DNA of 64,000 nt from Oncomelania hupensis (lineage: Eukaryota > Mollusca > Gastropoda > Littorinimorpha > Pomatiopsidae). The DNA is taken from the NCBI GenBank assembly GCA_036898135.1, contig CM072511.1, forward strand, positions 37,389,330 through 37,453,329. Reading direction: 5' to 3'. Position numbers and translations under genes: made by a program. Positions 11,173-21,328 of the stretch are shown piece by piece. Below the pieces are notes generated by a model. The model was not told the DNA's origin, did no database searches, and saw only the letters and a program-made list of their open reading frames with translations. Within the stretch, counting starts at the first letter, position 1; the number at the start of each line of letters is the position of its first letter.

Positions 11173-11820
11173 TCTTTATATATTTATCAATTTATCAATA
11201 TATATCAAATATTTATGAGCCATTGTATCAGACAATGGGTCCCGACAGGAAGTCCTCTCCAGGATCGCACAAACCATTGCTGCCCTGACAAGGTTGAAGC
11301 CCATTTGGAAATAGAGGACCATCAGTCTACATTCCAAAGTAAGACTGCTGCGCTCCCTTGTCATCTCCATCTTCCTATATGCTTGCGAAGCATGAACCGT
11401 CACAGCAGATCTACAACGAAGAATACAAAGCATGGAGATGAGGTGCTACAGAAGACTTCTGGGCATTTCCTATACCCAACACATCACCAACGACGAAGTC
11501 CGACAGACCATCACACAAGCCATTGGACAACACGATGACCTGCTCACAGTGGTGAAGAAACGGAAACTCCGATGGTATGGCAACGTCATCAGATCATCAG
11601 GCCCTGCAAAGACCATTCTGCAAGGCACAGTGCAAAGAGGTAGAAGAAGGGGGAGACCGAAAAAGAGGTGGGATGACAACATTCGAGAATGGACTGGTTT
11701 GACACTGAGCGAAGCCATCAGGGCTGCTGGTAACAGAGAAAGATGGAGTACGCTGGTTAAACGATCATCTGTGGTGCCCCTACGACCTCCGAGTTACGGG
11801 ACAGGATAGGATAGGATAGG
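11173..11820 (+). mobile_element. RTE-like LINE, longest 3' fragment in the window
   Basis: The plus frame from about 11229 encodes the C-terminal part of an RTE-type reverse transcriptase polyprotein (QEVLSRIAQTIAALTRLKP, then LRRSLVIS-like and YACEA), followed by RRGRPKKRWDDNIREWTGL and NRERWSTLVKRSS. In-frame stops at 11312-11314 (TAG) and 11393-11395 (TGA) make it dead. It ends with a (GGATA)n tail. The 13-bp ATATGAATATTTA occurs at 11160-11172 and at 11821-11833, a candidate target-site duplication, but it is AT-rich and so only moderately convincing. Catalytic RT motifs lie upstream of the truncation and are absent. Confidence 0.8.
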
Positions 11821-12008
11821 ATATGAATATTTACTTTTGTTCATTTTTAAAAAAAAATTACTTCAATTATATCAGTTTTATGTTAATTTTATAATTCAAA
11901 ATGCTGTCTAATATCACAGATGTGAATGGACGTTAACTTAAATAAATTATCTAACTTTCAAAAATGCAAGTCGGATATTTTTAAATGTAATATAAATCGG
12001 TTTGAAGT

Positions 12009-12240
12009 AGAAACCTGGGTCTAGTCTGTGCATCCACACATACCATCGCATTGACTTTAAAGATGCTGACCCTCATGGCCCAGACGGGGAAGTGCCGGTT
12101 ATACACATTCAAACGGGATTGTGCTCAAACTATGCGCCCAAAGTTGGCGGCAATAGTTAGATTCTGTATCTTCCAGCGCTTTGAGCAGCTCTAGAGCTGG
12201 GGAAGCGCTATATACAAGAACGATGAAATAATTATTTTTA
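12009..12240 (+). mobile_element. SINE-like family copy with internal deletion
   Basis: Same ordered landmarks as the 9230 copy (GGTCTAGTCTGTGCATCC, CTGACCCTCATGGCCCAGACG, GTGCCGG, GGGATTGTGCTCA, AGCGCTATATA). About 60 bp between the GTGCCGG and GATTGTGCTC landmarks are missing. Confidence 0.65.
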
Positions 12241-13056
12241 AATACATTAATACACTTTAAAAAAAAACTTATTAAGTTAATAAACATTGTCAGAAAAGTG
12301 CTTAAGGTTTTAGAGCCGTGTATTTGTATGGAAATACGCAAATAATTTGATAATTTCTTTCTTGGAGTTCAGTTGGAAAGTATTGTTTTGTTGTCGTTTG
12401 TGTTTTGTCCGCACGAAGAAGAGCGGAGCTCGAAAATGTGTCTTGTTTTTGTCAAACTTAGCATTCCTTTGCCTTGTGCACATATTTATTTCTTATTATT
12501 GTAAATAATTGGTTTAGTTGAAATTCTTCATCTTTCGTTTTTGTAAGACATTCCCCCATTCCCCACTCACCCCCCACCATTCCTTCATCTCCCTCACTCT
12601 CTCTCTCCCTCTCTTTCTCTCCCTATTACCTTGTCTCATCTCATCCCCTTACTCTATGTTTCTCTCTGCTTCACACATCCACACAGCTCTTAAGTCCGTC
12701 CACGGAGTTGTGATCATAATGCTTTTTGACAGAGAAACGGAATTAAGAATGACACGATGGATGATTTACTTTGACTAAGTAGACTGGCGGCTGTCCAGGT
12801 CTATTTATCATGGATGACTGACTTTACGTCTCTCAGTCCCTCCATTCTCTCTCTCCCCCGTTCTCTACCCCACATTAATGTATTTCTTCTCCAACAGTAG
12901 TTTTCTCTCAGGCCTTTCCCCTTTCTGATCTTTGCTCCCATTCTCCTAGGTTTGCACACTAGACACCTCCTGCAGATGGCTTGAAAACCACTTGCACAAC
13001 TGTACCTTCGAAAACTTATTAAATTTTAATTATTTTATTATTCAACTCATCTCCCG
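12241..13056. other. Intergenic DNA, pyrimidine-rich patches
   Basis: CT-rich segments at 12540-12640 and 12830-12960. No gene recognised. Confidence 0.5.
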
Positions 13057-13387
13057 TTATCCTATCCTGTCCCGTAACCCGGAGGTCGTAGGGCATCACA
13101 GATGATCGTTTAACCAGCATACTCCATCTTTCTCTGTTATCAGCAGCCCTGATGGCTTCGCTCAGTGTCAAACCAGTCCATTCTCGAATGTTGTCATCCC
13201 ACCTCTTTTTCGGTCTACCTCTTCTTCTACCTCCTTGCACTGTGCCTTGCAGAATGGTCTTTGCAAGGCCTGATGATCTGGTGACGGGGCCATACCATCG
13301 GAGTTTCCGTTTCTTCACCACTGTGAGCAGGTCATCGTGTTGTCCAATGGCTTGCGTGATGGTCTGTCGGACTTCGTCGTTGGTGAT
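13057..13387 (-). mobile_element. RTE-like LINE 3' fragment
   Basis: The minus strand encodes VKKRKLRWYGPVTRSSGLAK, then RRRGRPKKRWDDNIREWTGL and NRERWSMLVKRSS, ending with a TATCC (GGATA complement) tail at about 13057-13068. It is close to the 11173 copy. Confidence 0.85.
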
Positions 13388-13431
13388 CTCCTTTTAATAT
13401 TCTGTTAAACTAGTATTAAAAATCAGGTAGT

Positions 13432-13522
13432 TATGGTGGTGGTTATGGTGGGGGCGATGATGATGGCGACGACGACGACGATGATGATGATAGTGATGAT
13501 GGTGATAATGATGATGGTGATA

Positions 13523-13581
<59 letters not shown>

Positions 13582-13606
13582 AACGATGATGATGACGACG
13601 ATGATA

Positions 13607-13665
<59 letters not shown>
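13432..13665. repeat. (GAT)n microsatellite
   Basis: Imperfect GAT repeats of about 230 bp. The right edge abuts the reverse-oriented 3' end of a SINE-like element at 13666. Confidence 0.95.
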
Positions 13666-13830
13666 AGAGCTTTTCACTCTCAAGATCTGCTCAATGCGCT
13701 ATCCAAAACGGGAGATCTAACTCAAAGCCGCCCAAGGCGCCAACTTGCTGCTTTGTGGGCTTTTCCTAACGCGCCAGACAAGTGACCACAACCCTGGACG
13801 ATCAGGGCGAGGTAAAAATGAACTAGTGCT
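13666..13830 (-). mobile_element. Decayed SINE-like copy, reverse orientation
   Basis: AGATCTGCTCAATGCGCTAT, GGGAGATCTAACTCAAAGCC, CGCCCAAGGCGCCAA and ACCCTGGACGATCAGG line up in order with the reverse-oriented copy at 30450-30690, though clearly diverged. Confidence 0.5.
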
Positions 13831-13888
13831 TGGGGATGAGAGCAAAGCTTTTGTTCTGTTAAATGTAAAGCCACATAAGCTTAATGCG

Positions 13889-13891
<3 letters not shown>

Positions 13892-13963
<72 letters not shown>

Positions 13964-13980
13964 GTCTCTCTCTCTCTCCC

Positions 13981-14060
<80 letters not shown>

Positions 14061-14085
14061 TTCTCTGTATGTATCTCTCTGTTTC

Positions 14086-14116
<31 letters not shown>

Positions 14117-14150
14117 GTCTCTATCGCTCTCTCTCACACACACACACAAC
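13892..14150. repeat. (CT)n tract with GTCT and CA ends
   Basis: CT repeats broken by CCCGT blocks, then (GTCT)n at about 14087-14112 and a short (CA)n. Ser-Leu and Arg-Glu frames here are artefacts. Confidence 0.95.
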
Positions 14151-14412
14151 ACCTAACATAACTTGAAAAAAGGAGATTTCACTCCCATCTCCACTAAAAT
14201 GGTTTAAATTAGTTTACCTAATATCAACACACAAAAGAAGAGTGCCCCTTACTTCCAAATTTGCGAAAATGGCTTAAATCCTCTCTAAAACAGCCTGCAC
14301 CTGCTTCTTGATAAACAATTTTAAAAGAAACCTTGACAACTCAACGCGGAATAAAAAGTCTTTAAAAGCTAAACAGAGTGACTTTTATTAGACAGTTGTT
14401 TACTTTCTATTT

Positions 14413-14461
14413 GAAAAAAAAAGGACAAAGAAAAAGAGAAAGGAAAAGAAAGAAAGAAAAA

Positions 14462-14501
<40 letters not shown>

Positions 14502-14744
14502 AGGAAAAAAGAAAGAAAAGAAAACGAAAGAGAAAAGAAGAAAAAGAAAGAAAAAAAAGAAAGAAAAGAACGAAGGAAAAAAAAGAAACAAAAAAAAAGT
14601 GAGAAAGAAAGAGAAAAGAAAGAAAAAAGAAAGAAAGAAAGAAAGAGATAAATAATTTGTAAAAAGAAATGAAAGATCAAATAAAGAAAGAAAGAAATTG
14701 AAAAAAGACAGGAAGGAAGAGAATGGAGAACGAAAGATAGAAAT

Positions 14745-14776
<32 letters not shown>

Positions 14777-14860
14777 GGAAAGAAAGAAAGAAGAAAGAAA
14801 GAAAGAAAGAAAGAATGTAAGAAAGAAAGAAAGAAAAAAAAAGAAAGAAAGAAAGAATGT

Positions 14861-14916
<56 letters not shown>

Positions 14917-14996
14917 AAAAATGTAAGGACGAAAGAAAGAAAGAAAGAAAGAAAGAGAGAAAGAAAGAAAGAAAGAATGTAAGAACGAAAGAACGA

Positions 14997-15028
<32 letters not shown>

Positions 15029-15032
15029 AGGA

Positions 15033-15076
<44 letters not shown>
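14413..15076. repeat. (GAAA)n polypurine tract of about 660 bp
   Basis: Almost all purine on the plus strand, dominated by GAAA/AAAG units with TGTAAG and ACGAAAG interruptions. It ends in (GACA)n at 15075-15089. The 276-codon minus frame through it is an Ser/Phe/Leu artefact of the repeat. Confidence 0.97.
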
Positions 15077-15089
15077 CAGACAGACAGAT

Positions 15090-15880
15090 TTTTGTTTAAA
15101 GTAAGCAAGATAAATAGGCGATAAGATGGGAAAAAACGAAAGAGGAACAAATAAACTGGGAAACAAAAACTGGAAGGTAACATCTGCAAGTCTGTGCACA
15201 CTTTTTGTAAAATCTCTACTTGTAGATCACACATACAGAAATTACGTAAAATGCAGTCCGCAGTGAAACAAAACAGCTAAAAACGTCTTATTGCAACTCA
15301 ACCCAACTAAACCACCAAACCCTAACCTTTACCCGTTGGTTTTTTTTTTGCCTTGCTATTTCTTGTTCTCTCTTTTGCCCCCCCCCCCCCCCCACCCTCA
15401 CTCCCCACCCAATGTGAAACACTAAATCGTTGAGACCATTGTATAGTTCCACTGAATATGCCCAGGAACAATAACATGCAAAAAATAATGGAAGAGAGTT
15501 AGTTGCAGGATCGACTAGATCGAAAGTATGGTGCAAATCAGCAGTAGTCATCAAAGGTGATTCAAGCCTCTCCCATTTCCCTCCCCCTCTACCTCCCTTC
15601 TCCTCCTCCTCTTCCAGTTCACCATTTTTTCTCTACTAACCTGGACACACCACACAGCACACACCACACACCACACACCACACTGCTCAGCTAAAACTCG
15701 CCAGGGCTTACCCATGCCTACCCAACTTCAAATAACACACTAACACAGAAAGATTCTTGTGAGGGACTCTTAGTTATGACGTGTGACCACATGCCCTCAA
15801 CAGGCAATCAATCACTAGTTTTTGTAGCCGAGCCGACACAGAATGAAGTGCAAAGCCCTCTTGCGTTATTATGCAGCAAC
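15090..15880. other. Intergenic DNA with a poly-C run and CACAC repeats
   Basis: A C-run lies at about 15380-15393 and imperfect CACACCACA repeats at 15650-15682. No gene recognised. Confidence 0.5.
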
Positions 15881-15886
15881 CGCACT

Positions 15887-15968
<82 letters not shown>

Positions 15969-15969
15969 G

Positions 15970-16048
<79 letters not shown>
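15887..16048. repeat. Self-complementary (AAT)n-(ATT)n repeat
   Basis: An AAT run (15887-15967), then AGTC, then an ATT run (15972-16048) of nearly equal length. The arms are reverse complements, so the block is one large palindrome. Confidence 0.95.
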
Positions 16049-16305
16049 CTGCAGACCATTAACATGCAATTGCATAGATTGCCAGCCAACAATTCAGGCC
16101 TACGCATCCCCAAAAGCAGAAGACGAAGGGTCAGGCTGGGAGAGCTTATCTCTTGTCACCTTGTCCTGCATAATCCCGGGGTCCACCACGTACATACCCA
16201 AGGATCCTACACAGGAGGGACAACACAAATCCAGACTGGCAACAAGGGAACAAACTCCCTCTGCCTGTCCCAAGGAGGGCAATTCTTCCCAAGCATGACC
16301 AAACG

Positions 16306-16495
16306 TCTCCTCTATCCCATCCTATCCCGGAGGTCGTAGGGGCACCACAGATGATCGTTTAACCAGCGTACTCCATCTTTCCCTGTCCTCAGCAACCCTG
16401 ATGGTTTCGCTCAGTGTCAAACCAGTCCATTCTCGAATGCTGTCCTCACACCTCTTTTTTGGTCTCCCTCTTCTTCTACCTCCTTGCACTGTGCC
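16306..16495 (-). mobile_element. RTE-like LINE 3' fragment
   Basis: Matches the 13057-13387 copy (GGAGGTCGTAGGGGCACCAC, ACCAGTCCATTCTCGAATG, GGTCTCCCTCTTCTTCTACC) and is cut off at GTGCC (16495), where an (AAT)n run begins. The tail is short (CCCATCCTATCCC). Confidence 0.8.
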
Positions 16496-16498
16496 ACT

Positions 16499-16500
16499 AC

Positions 16501-16575
<75 letters not shown>

Positions 16576-16580
16576 AATAA
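16499..16580. repeat. (AAT)n microsatellite ending in AAATAAAT
   Basis: It joins a truncated RTE-like fragment on the left and a tRNA-like head on the right, so it may be the A/T-rich tail of the latter read on the minus strand. Confidence 0.9.
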
Positions 16581-16583
16581 CTC

Positions 16584-16655
16584 CTGCGGGAATCGAACCC
16601 GCGAACTTCGACCTAGAAAACCAGCGATTAACCAACTGTGTTAACAGGCCATCTT
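16584..16655 (-). mobile_element. tRNA-like sequence, probable SINE head
   Basis: The minus strand reads GGCCTGTTAACACAGTTGGT, then a B-box GGGTTCGATTCCCGC. It looks tRNA-derived, but the anticodon stem does not pair cleanly and the sequence runs straight into A/T-rich repeat, so a SINE or tRNA pseudogene is more likely than a working gene. Confidence 0.6.
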
Positions 16656-17616
16656 GAGGTTTCTTATGACTTATGCTATATACGCATCCTATGTTTAGAA
16701 TGGAGTTGCCATTGAATGTACCCATGAAATGGACCATTTATAAGGAACGCAAAAAACGCGGTCATTTTTGTTCGGATGGAGAGATGAGTTCTCGACGTTA
16801 AAACAAAACGTTGAGAGGGACATTCGCATTCTATAGAATTTCCATGTCATTGGTCACGGAACAAAGAACGCCACTATTAGTCTCTACCGTGAAGACTGAA
16901 GCAAGACATAATTACCTTAACATGGTCGTATGCTTTAATTAGTTCCAGACTGCTTGATAATTACCAAAAACTGTATTTAATTGTTAGATTGATTTGCACA
17001 TTAATGAATAGAGTTATTATTGTATTACCCCGTTCAGCGACTAACCGAGTTAGTCAGCCGTCTGATAACCATTATTTATAACCTTTAGGTACCCTCTGTT
17101 TCGTAATTATACTCTCCGGAATAGGAATACACGCTGAATGGACTGAGTTCTTAAAGGACGCCAACCTGCAATTATCAAATTATCACCTAGAGCATTCACA
17201 GTTTTGTCCATAAATTACCGGAATAGCTACCATCCGGTAAACGTCAACACTGGAGAATCGGCATAATCAGGGGAAACTACAACAATGTGTAAAAAAAAAT
17301 TGTTCCCGAGGACTGAGCATTATGCAAGTATGTAAACATTATTTGACACGTAATTATTGGCCATGGTTTCAGCACGCTTCTCCAGATGGCAATGTGTTAA
17401 ATGAACGTCGAATGTCGTTAATCACTTACACGCAAGTTAAAGAGCCCCAAGATCACACATTTCAGAGTCACAGATCCTTTTCAAATTCACAATTGAGTGC
17501 TGCCCCACCTGGGGTAAAAGAAGAATAAGAATAAACCCCAAAATAACCTCCCTACCCCCACCCCGCAAAAAAGTACGGTTTAGATATACAATCGTTAAAT
17601 TCATTTGTTTATGTCC
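16656..17616. other. Intergenic DNA
   Basis: Unique-looking AT-rich DNA. No gene recognised. Confidence 0.5.
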
Positions 17617-17750
17617 CTGTAATAGCATCAAGGTGGATTCTTTAAACCCAATAGCCCCGTAGCGAAAGTGTGTTTAGTAGGCACAGGAAGAGACGTGTAA
17701 AAGTTCAAAGCTTAGCGGTTGGGTTGAGTAACGATTGTTCATGATAAAGA
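17617..17750. repeat. Dispersed direct repeat, left copy
   Basis: Begins CTGTAATAGCATCAAGG and ends GATTGTTCATGATAAA. The same sequence, diverged and with about 25 extra bases, is at 19954-20105 in the same orientation. Together they bracket the LINE insertion at 18039-19580. Confidence 0.8.
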
Positions 17751-18045
17751 TATCTTTTTTATTGTGGCAACAAGACACATTTTAACCAGTAAACTTCTCA
17801 CCAAAATATAATAAATAAAAATAATAAATAAATAAATAAATAAATAGATTCTTTATATATATACCTTGGCCCATTTCAGCACTCAAAATATGCACGGCTT
17901 TCAGTCCACACTCTTGGAGGGTACAGCATAATCAGTCGAAGTCGGACTCAATTAGCAAAGGTTCTGCAAGGCGTGCACTAGCTGAAGTCTAACATCACTG
18001 AGTCACTATATAATGGACCAGTTCGCACCATCAGGTGTATACTCC

Positions 18046-18075
18046 GTCCCCTATACGCTCAATGTGTCCGGGGAC
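18046..18075. repeat. Short hairpin repeat, GTCCCC...GGGGAC
   Basis: Same family as 8910-8937: GTCCCC arm at 18046-18051 and GGGGAC arm at 18070-18075. It sits at the very 5' edge of the LINE-bearing segment. Confidence 0.7.
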
Positions 18076-18082
18076 ACGAATA

Positions 18083-19580
18083 AATTTGTTAAAAATAATA
18101 AGTTCTCAAACTTGGGGAAATAATTCGAAAACTTTACTTCATTTAGCTATTTCACTGGTAAGATCGATATTGACATATGGACAAGAGGTTTACTTTGCTG
18201 CTTCCGCGACATACATTAGGAAACTTCAAAGTTTAGATTGTAGAGCAATAAAATTGGCACTTGGAGTTCCAGTTAGTACAAATACAATTAAAAGCTATAA
18301 AGAGGCAGGAATCTTATCATTAAATGAGCAGAGACAATTATCAAGCTCCAAATATGTAATTCGAAGTTTATCAGTAAACAATTCAGTATCAGATGATATC
18401 TGCATTGACTCTAAAGAATATCCTAAACGCGCTGAAAAAAATTCCTTATCTCCATCCAATTAAGAATTTTGTAAACACAACAATGACTGCATGTAACATT
18501 GATATTTCTAATATTCCGATTCAGCCTTTAATACCTCAAATACCATATTGGGAACATTTATCTGCTAACTTTGATATAGAATATTCTGATATTACTAAAG
18601 GGGAAAACAATAATGTTCTTATAAGTGAAGTGAAAGAACACTTAGAACAATATTATCCAAATCACCTAAAAATATTTACAGATGGATCTGTACTGGAATC
18701 ATCTAATAGTGGTGCAGGGTTTGTTATACCAGCTTTGAAAGTAGAAAATTCGTACTATATTGGAAAAGGATTTTCTATATTTTCCTGTGAATTATATGCC
18801 ATATTAAGAGCATTACAATATATTCTTGAAACATCCCTGGATATAGTTAACTTGCTCATTTGTGTCGATTCAAAATCAGTTTTACAATCAATTCAAAACT
18901 GGGAATATACTACTAGACCAGATCTAGTATTTGAAATTAAGCATATAATACATCAAATTATTAGCAGAGGTACAAATGTTGATTTTTGTTGGGTTCCGTC
19001 TCATTCTGGCTTGTACTGGAATGAGCAGTCGGACAAACTTGCCAAAATTGGAGCTAAAAATACAAATTCGATATCAAATTGTAATATTACATTATCTAGG
19101 CATGAATTGGTTTCATTAGTAGAAAGACATTTTCAAAAATCAGTAAACAAGCATAACATTTTATCATGTAGTAGAAATATTTAAAAAATCATATATAAAA
19201 TGCGTTTGAATTCATGGAGCACAAAATACATTACTGATATTCATTGTATATGCCAGCAACCAATGTCTGTACAACATTTATTATTTGAATGTACAACATT
19301 ATTACCATTATACAAGGCAAATAATGTCTTGATCAATGAAACCGATAGTATGACAGATATTTTATATAATCATACACTTATTGAAAACATCGCTTACATT
19401 ATCTTACATACTGACATAAAAAACATTTTTTGATTAAGTACATAAATATGTGTTTATGTTTGTACATGTGTGTTTATGTCTATGCATATATATGTATGTG
19501 AAAGTCTAATATCATTTTATCAATGAAAAGACTTTAAATAAAAATCTGAATCTGAATCTGAACAAATCTACCACCAACCA
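18083..19580 (+). mobile_element. I/Nimb-like LINE fragment with RNase H domain
   Basis: The plus strand encodes the C-terminal part of a non-LTR ORF2. A post-RT segment (TLLHLAISLVRSILTYGQEV, CRAIKLALGVP) comes first. An RNase H domain follows, with IFTDGS, CELYAILRAL, CVDSKS and WVPSHSG...SDKLAK, so the catalytic D-E-D and the late His/Asp are all present. A C-terminal CICQ...VQHLLFEC motif ends it. The frame shifts in an A7 run near 18436-18442, and an in-frame TAA lies at 19182-19184 before the reading resumes at 19200. The 3' end carries TCTGAA repeats (about 19545-19560). The 12-bp ACCATCAGGTGT is found at 18027-18038 and 19581-19592, a likely target-site duplication. The clade call rests on the RNase H type and is tentative. 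Confidence 0.8.
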
Positions 19581-19592
19581 ACCATCAGGTGT

Positions 19593-19953
19593 TTTGAAAT
19601 AATACCAATATGATTTCAGCACCTGTGTTGGCGCCTCACTGAAACTTGTGAACTGTTTATGTTTTGGTTATTTTATTTTATTTTAAGTAAGTTTTAATTT
19701 ATTTATTACTCAATTAATGTATTTATTTATTTTTAAAGTTTAGTTTAGTTTGGGGAGACAGAGAGCAAGGTCTCAGTACATTAAGAGAAATAAGCAAAGT
19801 TCGACAATGAAACAGCTTGGAATGTGCTGTGATATTCAGTGCTAATAGGCCCTTATGTCGGCCGAGAACTGCGTAATAATGGTGAACCATGTATGCATGA
19901 TTATTGGCCAAATATAGCCTAGGTGTGAGTCGGTGCTAACGCAGCAGTTGCGA
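19593..19953. other. Intergenic DNA
   Basis: T/A-rich sequence with TTTA repeats around 19670-19735. No gene recognised. Confidence 0.45.
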
Positions 19954-20105
19954 CTGTAATAGCATCAAGGTTGATTCCTTAGAAACAATAACCCCGTAGA
20001 GAAAGTGTGTATAGTAGACACAGTAGGCTGTTTACAAAACAATGAAGAGACACCTACAAGTTCAAAGCTTAGCGGTTGATTTGAATCACGATTGTTCATG
20101 ATAAA
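19954..20105. repeat. Dispersed direct repeat, right copy
   Basis: Second copy of the 17617-17750 sequence, sharing AAGCTTAGCGGTT and ACGATTGTTCATGATAAA. A weaker match (ACGTTAGCGGTTGCTTTGAG) occurs at about 41340-41372. Confidence 0.8.
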
Positions 20106-20791
20106 ATTGTAATGAGCAGCAAGCAAGCAGACGTTCTTCGTGCAGATATAAGTATTGTCCAGTCATAAGCGTACTTGAGACTTTATATATATATCCCCTA
20201 ATATGAATAGTATTAAAATTCAAGTATATCAATCTGCAAATAAATTGTAGATGAAGGCAAGTGTGATCAGCGTGTTCCAGAAACTGTTTCAAAGTTTTCG
20301 TTGCCCAGTACGTGATCACACATAACGGCCCATATCTCCTGTGCTGATACATCTCCTCAAGGTAGATTTCGTGCTGTACTGTGATCTATACAGCACCTGC
20401 TGTAGGAATGTAATCCATAAGAAGACCAGACCAGCAACGAAAATTTTACAACTGACAAGGGAAGAATAAAAAACCGTTACTGCAAACGGAGCAACGAGAC
20501 TAAAACTACGTTTGGCCGCAAGCTAATCAAGAAGCTAAGGTAAACGTGAATGAATGTTTTATATGACACGAGTCAATAGTCACCTGCCCATAAGCCTTTC
20601 GGCATAGCAAAGTACCGACCAGTAAGGTATATACCGGTCTAAACATGCACAAAGAGAACCTATTTTCACAATTAATGACAAGACTGTAGAGAGTTTGATG
20701 TGGTGGAGATGAATTACATGACGAGGAAGACATGCTGATAAGAAACATTAGTCTGTCTTGCATGTTGCGTTATGTTATGTTATTAGTTTAT
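20106..20791. other. Intergenic DNA
   Basis: No gene recognised. Confidence 0.45.
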
Positions 20792-20832
20792 AGTCCCCTC
20801 TCTTCCCAATAAGGATTTTCAGAGAGGAGACT
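20792..20832. repeat. 41-bp hairpin repeat, AGTCCCCTCTCT family
   Basis: AGTCCCCTCTCT and AGAGAGGAGACT form arms that match at 11 of 12 positions around TTCCCAATAAGGATTTTC. A near-identical copy lies at 63444-63484, including the preceding TTTAT. Confidence 0.8.
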
Positions 20833-21131
20833 AACTATATATTTTGCGTTTTTAAATGGATTGTTCTTACATTGCGCGCGAAACAACTCAAAGGAGCTAC
20901 TCAAGGTACAGGTCTGAGTGTGCTGATGTCAGAATCGAAAATCCTCTAAGCCAAGTCGCAACCCAAGTGTGCTAAATGGACCACCGATCTAAACCTGGTG
21001 TCACAGAAGGAAAAAATAGCCTATGTGTATGGATGTAACATGTTTAATTAGTACACAATATTGCTTAAAAAGTTATCTATGTGGAACAGAAACAAACAAA
21101 AATATAACGGGAGTATTATAAGACCTAAAAC
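20833..21131. other. Intergenic DNA
   Basis: No gene recognised. Confidence 0.4.
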
Positions 21132-21140
21132 GTCATGTGA

Positions 21141-21319
21141 ATGAATGAACATTGAGGTTTAACGTCTACACCCACCATTGGCGACATGGCAGATGGGGAT
21201 AACCATCCCTGGCAAAGAGGGTTAGGGACCCGAATCAACACTGAACCACCAGAGCAATCATACTGCTAAAATGGACAGTGAAAAGGGCCACATTTTGTAT
21301 CGCCCACTCACGGGATTAG
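21141..21319 (-). mobile_element. tRNA-SINE copy, head truncated
   Basis: Shares the body and tail of the full-length SINE at 6261-6492, but stops inside the tRNA-like head before the B box. GTCATGTGA flanks it at 21132-21140 and 21320-21328, a 9-bp target-site duplication. 5' truncation like this is typical of LINE-driven insertion. Confidence 0.85.
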
Positions 21320-21328
21320 GTCATGTGA

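Noticed and set aside
14369..15234. 276- and 185-codon minus-strand frames
   Set aside because: Produced by the GAAA polypurine tract; no stops arise in TTTC repeats. No domain.
16584..16655. Functional tRNA gene with anticodon TTC
   Set aside because: The anticodon stem does not pair, and the sequence runs straight into an A/T repeat tail.
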